From: JAFGLZ01 sp964622545
GTDB lineage: Bacteria > Planctomycetota > Phycisphaerae > UBA1845 > JAFGLZ01
Assembly (NCBI GenBank): GCA_964622545.1
Contig: CAZUQM010000018.1
Span: 1-64,000 of the forward strand
DNA length: 64,000 nucleotides
Direction: 5' to 3'
Position 1 is the stretch's first letter; every line of letters begins with the position of its first letter. Under the pieces are notes generated by a model. That model made no database searches, was not told the origin of the DNA, and worked only from the letters and a program-made list of their open reading frames with translations. The position numbers were made by a program, and so were the translations under genes. Below are positions 1 to 6,737 of this stretch, piece by piece.

Positions 1-467
1 TGAACGGGCACGCCTTGGCAACTGTCGGTGATCTCTTCGCCCTGAATCAGGCAAAAGCGTCCCGGCTCGTTGAACTGCTTGCAGAGCTCCGGGAAGTCGC
101 GGAGGCGGACGAACGTCTTGCCGTCCTCCTCGCGTGTGTCGGGATGCTCCTTGCCGAAGCGCTTGACGTACTGCTGCCAGGCCCTCTCGCCGCCCTTGGT
201 CTCGGCAAGGTCGACCCACTTCTCGCCCTGGCTGAGCACGTTGTGGTCGGTCAGGCTGAGAAAGTGGTAGCCGTGGCCCTTGTACCAATCGACGACCATG
301 TCAGGGTAGTGATCGCCGTCGCTCCAGAGCGAGTGCGTGTGCAGGTTGCCCTTGTACCAACTGGGCGATGCCTTGCCCGTCTCGTCGGCCAGGGCAGGAG
401 TGACCAGGATCGCCAGCCCGGCCAGGGCGACGACTGCCGATACGAGGACGCTGCGTCGTTTGAACAT
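1..467 (-). CDS. PHP-domain phosphoesterase, exported (5' part; gene runs off the left edge)
   Basis: Reading leftward from an ATG at 467, the first 155 codons are open and continue past the window edge, so the C-terminal part is missing. The protein starts with a basic residue cluster and a hydrophobic stretch ending in PALADE, a likely signal peptide. The PHP metal-binding signature follows: GNLHTHSLWSDG at about residues 41-52 and LSLTDHN at about 70-76. PHP domains bind two or three metal ions and hydrolyse phosphoesters. In exported planctomycete versions the substrate is unknown. The start is supported by AGGAG seven bases upstream. Family assignment is firm; substrate is not. Confidence 0.85.
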   Translation of the reverse strand, partial: MFKRRSVLVSAVVALAGLAILVTPALADETGKASPSWYKGNLHTHSLWSDGDHYPDMVVDWYKGHGYHFLSLTDHNVLSQGEKWVDLAETKGGERAWQQYVKRFGKEHPDTREEDGKTFVRLRDFPELCKQFNEPGRFCLIQGEEITDSCQGVPV

Positions 468-703
468 GAAGTCTCCTTTCCACTCGTTCGTTGCGGTGGA
501 CTCCGCTTCTCTGGCGGCGGCTGCCGGGCTCGCTCGGATTGCGTCTTCGCTGGGGTCCATGGACCACACCCAGCGGGACCACCATAAGACCTGTGCTGTG
601 TTAAGGCTAGATGAATGGGGCGCGGTTTGCGAACTTCGGCTAAGCGGGTGCCAGCGAAAACGCGTGATCGGGCACGGTGTCCGGTCTGTAGGCAGGCGTA
701 GGG

Positions 704-1510
704 TCAACGCCTTCGCGCAATCCAGACCTGCTCGGCCCCGTAGGCCGGGGGTGAGCCCTGGAAGTCGCTGTGCTCGGCCAGGACGTCGAAGCCGGCGAGC
801 TCGAGCAGGTAGCGCATCTCGTGGCGGTAGGTCCAGCGGAGTTGGAGGATGCGTTCCTCCTGGCGGACGGTCTTGCCCCACCGGCCGATCTCGGTGAAGC
901 GGTGGCTCTCGGTGAGCACCTGGTTGACCGGGTCGTTCTTGCGATGGACGACCTCAACCCGGACGGTGTTCCCGGTCGTCGGATGCTTGACCTCGTTGAG
1001 TCGAAGTTTCATCGTGCCGAACTCGGGCAGGCACCATTCCAGACGCGGATCGAACAGGTCGATCACGACGCGCCCGTCGCCGTCGAGATGGCGGTGGATG
1101 CAGCCCAGACAGGCGCGCTGGTCCTCCGGCCGGATGAGCGACTGGAAGGACCGGTAGGGGATCAGGATCAGGGGGAACGTCCTGCCGAGGTCGAAATCGA
1201 CCATGCTGCCCTGGACGAAGGTGAGTCGTCGGCGGACGTCCTCGTCCCGATGGCTGGCCTTGGCCCGTGCGTGTTGGAGCATCGGCTCGGACAGGTCGAG
1301 CCCGACGATCTCGAAGCCGGCCTCGGCGACGGGCCAGGTGACGCGTCCGGTGCCGCAGCCGAGCTCGAGCACCGGCCCGCCGGTCTGGCGTGCCTGCTCG
1401 ATGCAGAAGGCCGTCTCATCCTGGCCGAGCGTCCATTCCTCGGCGGTCCGTTCGTCGTAGGTCTCGACGTTCAGGCCCCAGCGTTCGTAGAAGCGGACGG
1501 CGTCGGTCAT
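704..1510 (-). CDS. Class I SAM-dependent methyltransferase
   Basis: 268 residues. The SAM-binding motif I is clear (VLELGCGTGRVTWPVAEAG, about residues 46-64), followed by an acidic motif II (IVGLDLSEPML) and a later VVIDLFDP strand, as in small-molecule or unassigned class I methyltransferases. The substrate cannot be read from sequence. It is the last gene of a leftward group tatA, tatA-like, yidD, methyltransferase. I chose the ATG at 1510 because the N-terminus MTDAVRFYERW begins the conserved fold; the 30 codons upstream are low-complexity. No Shine-Dalgarno precedes it. A TACGAT box lies 8 nt before the ATG, consistent with a leaderless transcript. Confidence 0.85.
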   Translation of the reverse strand: MTDAVRFYERWGLNVETYDERTAEEWTLGQDETAFCIEQARQTGGPVLELGCGTGRVTWPVAEAGFEIVGLDLSEPMLQHARAKASHRDEDVRRRLTFVQGSMVDFDLGRTFPLILIPYRSFQSLIRPEDQRACLGCIHRHLDGDGRVVIDLFDPRLEWCLPEFGTMKLRLNEVKHPTTGNTVRVEVVHRKNDPVNQVLTESHRFTEIGRWGKTVRQEERILQLRWTYRHEMRYLLELAGFDVLAEHSDFQGSPPAYGAEQVWIARRR

Positions 1511-1518
1511 GGCGGTGG

Positions 1519-1524
1519 ATCGTA
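1519..1524 (-). promoter_or_regulatory. Candidate -10 box directly upstream of the methyltransferase (leaderless type)
   Basis: TACGAT (4/6 to TATAAT) ends 8 nt before the ATG at 1510, so transcription would begin at or beside the start codon. No ribosome binding site lies between. Only a weak -35 (TCGATC, 17 nt upstream) is visible. It is one of seven similar sites in the window. Confidence 0.35.
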
Positions 1525-1603
1525 GCGGGTTCGGCGACGGCGATCGAGGGTGTCGCGCTTCGAGGCCGATCGGGACGACCGGCCTTTCGAGGCCGGGCAC
1601 GGC

Positions 1604-1852
1604 CTAGCGTGGCGGGAGCGGATCCCAGCCGCCCCGCGCGAAGGGGTGGCAACGCAGGATGCGCCGGACACCCATCCACGAGCCCCGCACGGCACCGTAG
1701 CTGTTGACGGCCTGGATGAAGTACTCGCTGCACGACGGTGTGTACTTGCACGACCCGATGAGCAGGGGAGAGACGGCGACCTGGTAGCCTCGGACCAGCG
1801 CGATCAGTACCGCGCTGGCGGTCGCAGACATCGTTCGGACGATGGTGTGCAT
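1604..1852 (-). CDS. yidD: Membrane protein insertion efficiency factor YidD
   Basis: 82 residues, the usual family length. The YidD signature is present: YQVAVSPLLIGSCKYTPSCS followed by EYFIQAV and then RRILRCHPFARGGWDPLP, with the conserved CRY/CKYxPSCS cysteines and the C-terminal HPF...G.DP. An N-terminal amphipathic/hydrophobic segment places it at the inner face of the cytoplasmic membrane, where it assists YidC-mediated insertion. In many bacteria yidD sits beside rnpA and yidC. Here it follows two tatA-type genes on the same strand, a protein-export grouping. Confidence 0.93.
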   Translation of the reverse strand: MHTIVRTMSATASAVLIALVRGYQVAVSPLLIGSCKYTPSCSEYFIQAVNSYGAVRGSWMGVRRILRCHPFARGGWDPLPPR

Positions 1853-1888
1853 GGCGGTACGGACGCGTGTGGCGCCGCGGCGAACGGC

Positions 1889-2464
1889 TCAGACCTGCGT
1901 TTGTGACGACTCGGACCCGGCCTGATCGTTGCCGGCGTCGGCGGTCTTGGTCTCGTCGGAGGCCTCCGCCTGGTTGTCGTCCTCGTTGGAGGCGGTGGCC
2001 GTATCCTCTTCGTAGGTGTCGATGTCGTCGACGGGATCGACGGGCCGCCGGGTCTCGTCCTCGGTGGCGGCGACATCGTCGCGATAGGGTTCGCCCTCGG
2101 TCGAGGCCTCCTCACTGGTCATGCTGTAGTCTTCCGACTGGGGCACGTCCTCGTCGAGGTGGTCGTAGCCGTCGCCGTAGGTGTCGTCCTCTTCCGATTC
2201 GTAGGCGGTCGTGGAGGTCTGGTCCTCGCTCTCGTACGGGTCGGACTCGTCGTAGCTGCTCGAATCGGAGTCGGTGGACGAGGCGCGGTCGATCTCGCTC
2301 TCGAAATCGGAGATGCCCTTCTTGAACTCGACCACGCCCTTGCCGAGCGAGCGGGCCACCTCGGGCAGACGCCGGCCGAAGATGAGCAGGGCGACGATGC
2401 CGATGATCACCAGTTCGGGCGTGCCCGGCATGCTGATGAAACCAAGCAGAACCACGTTGGTCAT
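1889..2464 (-). CDS. TatA/TatB-family twin-arginine translocase subunit with long acidic tail
   Basis: 191 residues. The N-terminus is a single transmembrane helix (PELVIIGIVALLIFG, about residues 14-28), then the family's FGxxxLPE hinge (FGRRLPEVARSLGKG) and an amphipathic helix (GVVEFKKGISDF). From about residue 60 the protein is a very acidic, Ser/Thr/Glu/Asp-rich tail of about 130 residues, much longer than in canonical TatA (about 80-90 residues total). The ATG overlaps the stop of the upstream tatA as ATGA, so the two are probably translationally coupled. Whether it acts as TatA, TatB or TatE cannot be settled; no tatC is in view. Confidence 0.88.
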   Translation of the reverse strand: MTNVVLLGFISMPGTPELVIIGIVALLIFGRRLPEVARSLGKGVVEFKKGISDFESEIDRASSTDSDSSSYDESDPYESEDQTSTTAYESEEDDTYGDGYDHLDEDVPQSEDYSMTSEEASTEGEPYRDDVAATEDETRRPVDPVDDIDTYEEDTATASNEDDNQAEASDETKTADAGNDQAGSESSQTQV

Positions 2465-2694
2465 GATGCGTTCCCGGAATTCTGGTCGGTCGGGGCGGGC
2501 TTAGCCGGCTGGGTTTCCTCTTCCTCGTCGTCCTTGCCGGTCAGTCCCTTCTTGAACTCGACAATGCTCTTGCCGAGATTGCGGCCTACCTCGGGCATCT
2601 TCTTACCGTAGAAGATGACCAGGGCGAGCAGGGCGACGACGCCCAGCTCCCATCCGCCCAGGAACCAGGCGAGTATCTCGGGGTTCGTGTGCAA
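2461..2694 (-). CDS. tatA: Sec-independent protein translocase subunit TatA
   Basis: 77 residues from a TTG start at 2694, preceded six bases upstream by AAGGAGG. A longer reading from an ATG at 2733 would put that perfect Shine-Dalgarno inside the coding region, so I reject it. The protein has a short periplasmic start, a transmembrane helix (ELGVVALLALVIFYG), the hinge FYGKKMPEVGRNLGKS, the amphipathic helix IVEFKKGLTG, and a charged tail. TatA oligomerises to form the path for folded Tat substrates. The window itself encodes a Tat substrate (the reductase at 27718). Coupled by 4 bp to the next gene. Confidence 0.9.
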   Translation of the reverse strand: MHTNPEILAWFLGGWELGVVALLALVIFYGKKMPEVGRNLGKSIVEFKKGLTGKDDEEEETQPAKPAPTDQNSGNAS

Positions 2695-2817
2695 GAGTAG
2701 CCTCCTTGGGCAGCATGGCCCATGTCCTGTCATTATACCTTGTACCGCCCTGGAAGGTGCAATACAAGGCCGCGCTTGCCGGCGTCCCGGTGCCCCGCAT
2801 CGGGGCGGTTGGGGACG

Positions 2818-4005
2818 CTAATCCGCTTCCCGTCGCGGCTTTCTCAGGGCCTGCTTGCACCAGGTCAAGCACGGGTCGGGCATAATCCCATAATGATACA
2901 GGTGGACCGACGGAACGCCAAGCTCCGCCACGCGATGCACGCATCGGGAGAGCGCCTGGCTCGATCGCGCCGCCGGCGGATACGTCATCAGGCCGATGCT
3001 CAGACGGTCCGTGCCGCCCATGCCCTTACTCATCCAGTCGACGGCCTCGTCGATGGCCTCCGGCGCGACCTCGGCGTCTTTGCTATAGCAGGCGGTCAGG
3101 GCCGCGTCGACGTCGTCGCGAAGATCCGCCAGGTCAAGGGCCGAGCGGAGCGTGTCCTTGCCCGCGTAGACCATCAGCTGGCACGCGCACGTCGATTTGA
3201 TCTTACGGATGGTCTCGCTCATCTGTTCGTTCCGCCACGTCAGGAACTTGCGAAGCGGGGGAATACGACGGATGAGGTCGTCGATCGGCTCGTCGCTGGG
3301 GGCCAGGTTTTCCATCCACTGCTCCAGCTCGGTCGTGACCAGTCGGGCGAGCTCGTCCACGTCGATGCCTGCTTCGTCGGCGCCGCGCCGGCACGACTCG
3401 CAGAAACACAGGCCGAGCAGGAAATCCTCGACGGGGCCGCTGGCCAGGCCCACCTTGATGTGCGTGTGATAGTGGCGGCCGGCGTCGAAGGCGGGCGATT
3501 CGAGCTCGATGGTGTCGAAGGGATAGTTGGTTGAGAGGTCCTCGACGACGGCGCGGAGGTATTCGCGGACCTCCTGATTGACCGGGCACATCCACGTCGG
3601 GTTGACGTCGCCGAAGACGGTCTTGATGGCCGTACCGGGCAGGCGGCGGACCATCTCGGAATTGTGCGAGCAGACGGTCCAGCTTCTCAGGGCAAGGTCG
3701 CGCGATCGGCATTCCTCGGCGAACCGTGTCAGGGGGTTGCGGGTCTTAAGCCATTCGGCCACCGTGGGCTTTAGACGCGTCTTGGCGTACTTGGAGGTGT
3801 CCGGCTGGAAGTACGCGGCCGCCTGATGCTGGTAGGCGCGCTTCTTGCCGGACATGGCCTTGTGGACCCGCAGGTGCTCGATGCTGTGATAGAGCGTCGC
3901 TACGGAGATGCCGGTGGCGCCGATCTCCTGAATGCGATCGAGCACGGGATCGACCTCTTCGTCGAGCAAATCCCACGGATAGACCCACATCGTGGCTGAG
4001 AACAT
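2818..4005 (-). CDS. Conserved protein of unknown function, TIM-barrel / glycosidase-like
   Basis: 395 residues, cytoplasmic by absence of a signal peptide. I do not recognise a named family. The layout looks like a (beta/alpha)8 barrel of the putative glycosidase kind: the N-terminal strand MFSATMWVYPWDLLDE, an early GATGISVATLYHS strand, IELESPAFD in the middle, LMVYAGKD later and VHLYHYG near the end. A CFCESCRRGA segment (about residues 196-205) has closely spaced cysteines, a possible metal site. The ATG at 4005 has GGAGG seven bases upstream. A much longer open frame continues upstream but lies antisense to ilvN and lacks protein-like sequence. Confidence 0.75.
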   Translation of the reverse strand: MFSATMWVYPWDLLDEEVDPVLDRIQEIGATGISVATLYHSIEHLRVHKAMSGKKRAYQHQAAAYFQPDTSKYAKTRLKPTVAEWLKTRNPLTRFAEECRSRDLALRSWTVCSHNSEMVRRLPGTAIKTVFGDVNPTWMCPVNQEVREYLRAVVEDLSTNYPFDTIELESPAFDAGRHYHTHIKVGLASGPVEDFLLGLCFCESCRRGADEAGIDVDELARLVTTELEQWMENLAPSDEPIDDLIRRIPPLRKFLTWRNEQMSETIRKIKSTCACQLMVYAGKDTLRSALDLADLRDDVDAALTACYSKDAEVAPEAIDEAVDWMSKGMGGTDRLSIGLMTYPPAARSSQALSRCVHRVAELGVPSVHLYHYGIMPDPCLTWCKQALRKPRREAD

Positions 4006-4125
4006 GTCGTACCTCCGCTGGATCAGACGCCGTGAGTCTAGCGAGTCGACCCGGCGGGTGGCAACGGGTGTGCGGGCGAGTTGCAGCCGGCTACCGGCTC
4101 CCCCCTCGCTTAGCCCAGGGCGACC

Positions 4126-4153
4126 GTGCCACACGGGCTGTGCCACACGGGCT
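4126..4153. repeat. Tandem duplication of a 14-nt unit
   Basis: GTGCCACACGGGCT occurs twice head to tail in the gap between the divergent genes at 4005 and 4261. The TGCCACA core resembles the ends of the dispersed palindromic repeats at 19874 and 61771, so this may be a decayed relative. Confidence 0.6.
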
Positions 4154-4260
4154 GCGTCGTACCGTCCCGAGAGGTCAGGTTCCCCGCGCGATCGCGGCCT
4201 GGTGGCAATCGCGCGCGACTTCACGTAGCATGTCGGCGAACTCGAGCAGGGGGCCACCCC

Positions 4261-4812
4261 ATGAAACACACCCTTTCCTGTCTGCTGAAGAACCGTCGCG
4301 GCGTGTTGGCCCGCGTGGTCGAAGCCTTTGCCAACAACGACATCAACATCGTCAGCCTCGCCGTCAGCGAGACCGATGACACCGACGTGAGCCGCGCCAC
4401 GATCGTCGTCGACGGCGAGGACGTCACGCTGGCCGAGGCCGAACGCCAGTGCGAGGCGCACGAGGACGTGATTCGCGTCGAGGACCTGGCCGGCGGCGAG
4501 TTCTACCGGCGCGAGCTGCTGCTGGTTAAGGTCCGCGTCAGGCCCGAGACGATCACGCGCGTGATGCAGGTGGCCGAGCTGTTCCAGGCCCGCGTGGTGG
4601 GCCTGAGCGAGCGGACGATGACGCTCGAGCTGGCCGCCGAGACCCGCGCCATCGACGGGATGCTGCGCATGGTCCGCCCGCTGGGCACGGTGGGCATGGC
4701 GCGGAGCGGCCAGGTGGCCGTGCCCATCGAGGACGAGGAAGAAGAGGAAGACACGATTGACGCACCCACCCCTCCGCACGTTTGGCGAACTGCTGAGCCG
4801 GACGCCTCGTGA
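4261..4812 (+). CDS. ilvN: Acetolactate synthase small (regulatory) subunit
   Basis: 183 residues. The N-terminal ACT domain is plain (TLSCLLKNRRGVLARVVEAF, then NNDINIVSLAVSETDD, residues about 3-75), with the VLARV and NIxSL motifs that form the valine-binding site. The IlvN C-terminal domain follows (about 80-160, ELLLVKVRV). IlvN binds the catalytic IlvB subunit and confers feedback control on branched-chain amino acid synthesis. IlvB is not adjacent, which is unusual. The last 25 residues are an acidic Glu/Asp run and a tail absent from most IlvN, and this tail overlaps the next gene by 56 nt. Confidence 0.92.
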   Translation: MKHTLSCLLKNRRGVLARVVEAFANNDINIVSLAVSETDDTDVSRATIVVDGEDVTLAEAERQCEAHEDVIRVEDLAGGEFYRRELLLVKVRVRPETITRVMQVAELFQARVVGLSERTMTLELAAETRAIDGMLRMVRPLGTVGMARSGQVAVPIEDEEEEEDTIDAPTPPHVWRTAEPDAS

Positions 4813-5686
4813 CGATCCGCCCCGGATGGCGATCGCCGCCGCGGCCGAGTCGGCCGTCCTCGAGGCCGTCACGCATGCGCGAAAGGAGCGGCTGGCCGAA
4901 CCGATCTTGATCGGTCCGTCCGACCGCATCCGCGCGCTGGCCGACGAAGGCGCTATCGAGCTCGACGGCATCGAGATCATCGAGGTCGCCGATCCGGCCG
5001 AGGCGGCCACCAAGGCCGTCCGACTGGTGCATGACGGCTATGCCCAACTGCTGATGAAGGGCCTGGTCAGGACACGCGATTTCGTGCGGGCGGTCCTCAA
5101 CGATCAATACGGCCTGCGGCGGGGTCGAGCGTTAAGTCACGTGGGTGTGTTCGAGTCGCCGGATCGGACGCGGCTCATGATGCTGACCGACCCGGGCATC
5201 AACATCAAACCCAACTTCAACCGCAAGATCGCGATCATTGAGAATGCCGTCGAGCTGGCCCGAAGCCTGGGCATCGCCGAGCCGAAGGTCGCCGTTATCG
5301 CGGCCGTCGAGACGGTCACGCTGCCCACGATGCCCGCCACGCTGGACGCGGCGCTGCTCAAACGCCTGGGCGACGCCGGGCGATTCGGTCCGTGCATCAT
5401 CGACGGACCGCTGGCGATGGACAACGCGCTGTCGGCGCATACGGCCAAGGTGAAAGGGCGCGTCAGTCCGATCGCCGGCGAGGCCGACATCGTCGTCGTG
5501 CCCGACATCGAATGCGGCAACGCGGTGTACAAGACGATCAGCTATCTGGCACAGCGCACGCTGGCGAGCCTGATCGTCGGCGCTCGGGGGCCGGTGGTGA
5601 CGGCCAGCCGATCGGACACGCCGCGGACCAAACTCTACAGCATCGCCCTCGGGGCCCTGCTGAGCCGGGCGACGCCGACACCTTGA
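4757..5686 (+). CDS. ptb: Phosphate acetyl/butyryl transferase family enzyme
   Basis: 309 residues, typical of phosphate butyryltransferase. The N-terminus (FGELLSRTPRDDPPRMAIAAA), LMKGLVRTRDFVRAVL and a C-terminal DIVVVPDIECGNAVYKTISY segment match the Ptb/Pta fold, which interconverts acyl-CoA and acyl phosphate. No butyrate kinase is adjacent, so it may be acetyl-specific, propionyl-specific or involved in PlsX-like chemistry. The TTG start at 4757 keeps the conserved N-terminal helix and has GAGGAAG six bases upstream. The alternative ATG at 4826 would remove that helix. It overlaps ilvN by 56 nt. Confidence 0.85.
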   Translation: MTHPPLRTFGELLSRTPRDDPPRMAIAAAAESAVLEAVTHARKERLAEPILIGPSDRIRALADEGAIELDGIEIIEVADPAEAATKAVRLVHDGYAQLLMKGLVRTRDFVRAVLNDQYGLRRGRALSHVGVFESPDRTRLMMLTDPGINIKPNFNRKIAIIENAVELARSLGIAEPKVAVIAAVETVTLPTMPATLDAALLKRLGDAGRFGPCIIDGPLAMDNALSAHTAKVKGRVSPIAGEADIVVVPDIECGNAVYKTISYLAQRTLASLIVGARGPVVTASRSDTPRTKLYSIALGALLSRATPTP

Positions 5687-5757
5687 GATGGAGGGCTTGA
5701 GGCCGCGATGCCATCATGACCTGCAAACTGGAAACCTTTCTCGAAGAGGAATCATCC

Positions 5758-6528
5758 ATGGCCGACGGCGTGCTGGGAGCCCAGTTGTACACCTGTCGCG
5801 AGCACCTCCAGTCGATCGAGGGCGTTCGCCAGACCCTTGGCCGTGTGGCCGACATCGGCTACCAGGTCGTCCAGATCTCAGGCCTCGGGCCGGTCGATCC
5901 GGAAGACGTCGCCCGGGCCTTGCAGGACACGGGCATCCGGTGCGTGGCCACGCACATGCCTTGGGACAAGTTCCTCAACGAGCTCGACGAGGTGATCGCC
6001 ACGCACAAGCTGTGGGGTTGTTCGCACACCGCCATCGGGGGCCTGCCCAACGAGTACTTCTCGCTGGACGGCCTGAAGCGATTCCTGGACGAGCTGCCGC
6101 CGATCGCCGAGCGGCTCGCAGCCGAGGACCTCGACTTCTCGTACCATAACCACCACCATGAGCTTGCCCGCTACGGCGAGAAGACCTGGCTGGCGATGCT
6201 GTACGAGCTGGCCGACCCGCAGCACCTCAAGGCCGAGATCGACACGCACTGGATCGTCCGCGGCGGCGGCGACCCGGCCGAGTGGATTCGCCTCTGTGCG
6301 GGTCGCGAGCCGCTGCTGCACCTGAAGGACATGGCCATCACGCCGGAGAAAGAGCCGATCTACGCCGAGGTCGGCGAGGGCAACTTGAACTGGCCGGCGA
6401 TCTTGGTCGCCGCCGAGGCCGGCGGCGTGGCGTGGTATTTGGTCGAGCAGGACGACTGTTACGGCAAGAGCCCCTTCGAGGCGCTGGCGATCAGCTATCG
6501 TAATCTCAAGGCGATGGGGCTGAACTAG
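5758..6528 (+). CDS. Sugar phosphate isomerase/epimerase (xylose isomerase-like TIM barrel)
   Basis: 256 residues, cytoplasmic. Hallmarks of the AP-endonuclease-2/xylose-isomerase-like barrel are visible: GAQLYTCREHL at the start, YQVVQISGLG, THMPWD, the metal-site region FSYHNHHHELAR (about residues 125-136), EIDTHWIVRGG with Asp and His ligands (about 160-170), and LLHLKDM. These enzymes isomerise or epimerise sugars, or dehydrate inosose; the substrate here is unknown. The ATG at 5758 has GAGGA at proper spacing. Planctomycetes carry many paralogues near oxidoreductases and DUF1080 genes. Confidence 0.9.
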   Translation: MADGVLGAQLYTCREHLQSIEGVRQTLGRVADIGYQVVQISGLGPVDPEDVARALQDTGIRCVATHMPWDKFLNELDEVIATHKLWGCSHTAIGGLPNEYFSLDGLKRFLDELPPIAERLAAEDLDFSYHNHHHELARYGEKTWLAMLYELADPQHLKAEIDTHWIVRGGGDPAEWIRLCAGREPLLHLKDMAITPEKEPIYAEVGEGNLNWPAILVAAEAGGVAWYLVEQDDCYGKSPFEALAISYRNLKAMGLN

Positions 6529-6565
6529 GCTATCTGCAGGAGTGTTTGACCCAGGGGAGAAGCCT

Positions 6566-6647
6566 GGGTGGCCCACCTCTTCAGAGGTAGGGGACTCGAA
6601 TCCGGCCACTGATTCGCGTTCCTTACGGCAGAAGCCATGGGCCACCC
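6566..6647. repeat. 82-bp element with 10-bp terminal inverted repeats
   Basis: GGGTGGCCCA at 6566-6575 is matched exactly by its reverse complement TGGGCCACCC at 6638-6647. The interior contains a smaller CCTCT/AGAGG pair. It lies between the epimerase and the DUF4838 gene. A partial match to one end (ATGGGCCACCCC) recurs near 18475. It has no coding capacity and looks like a miniature or decayed mobile repeat. Confidence 0.55.
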
Positions 6648-6737
6648 CGCTAGAAGATCCTCTTGCAACACGGGTCAACCTTCCGCGAAAGCAGCCCAGG
6701 CCTGAACGCAGGACCAGACCAGAAGGAGACGCACACG

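Noticed and set aside
4006..5013. N-terminal extension of the TIM-barrel-like gene to about 5013 on the minus strand
   Set aside because: The extension is antisense to ilvN and the phosphotransacylase and does not look like protein. The ATG at 4005 has a proper ribosome site.
6590..6620. tRNA T-arm-like string (GGACTCGAATCC)
   Set aside because: No acceptor, D or anticodon arms can be folded around it. It lies inside the inverted-repeat element at 6566-6647.
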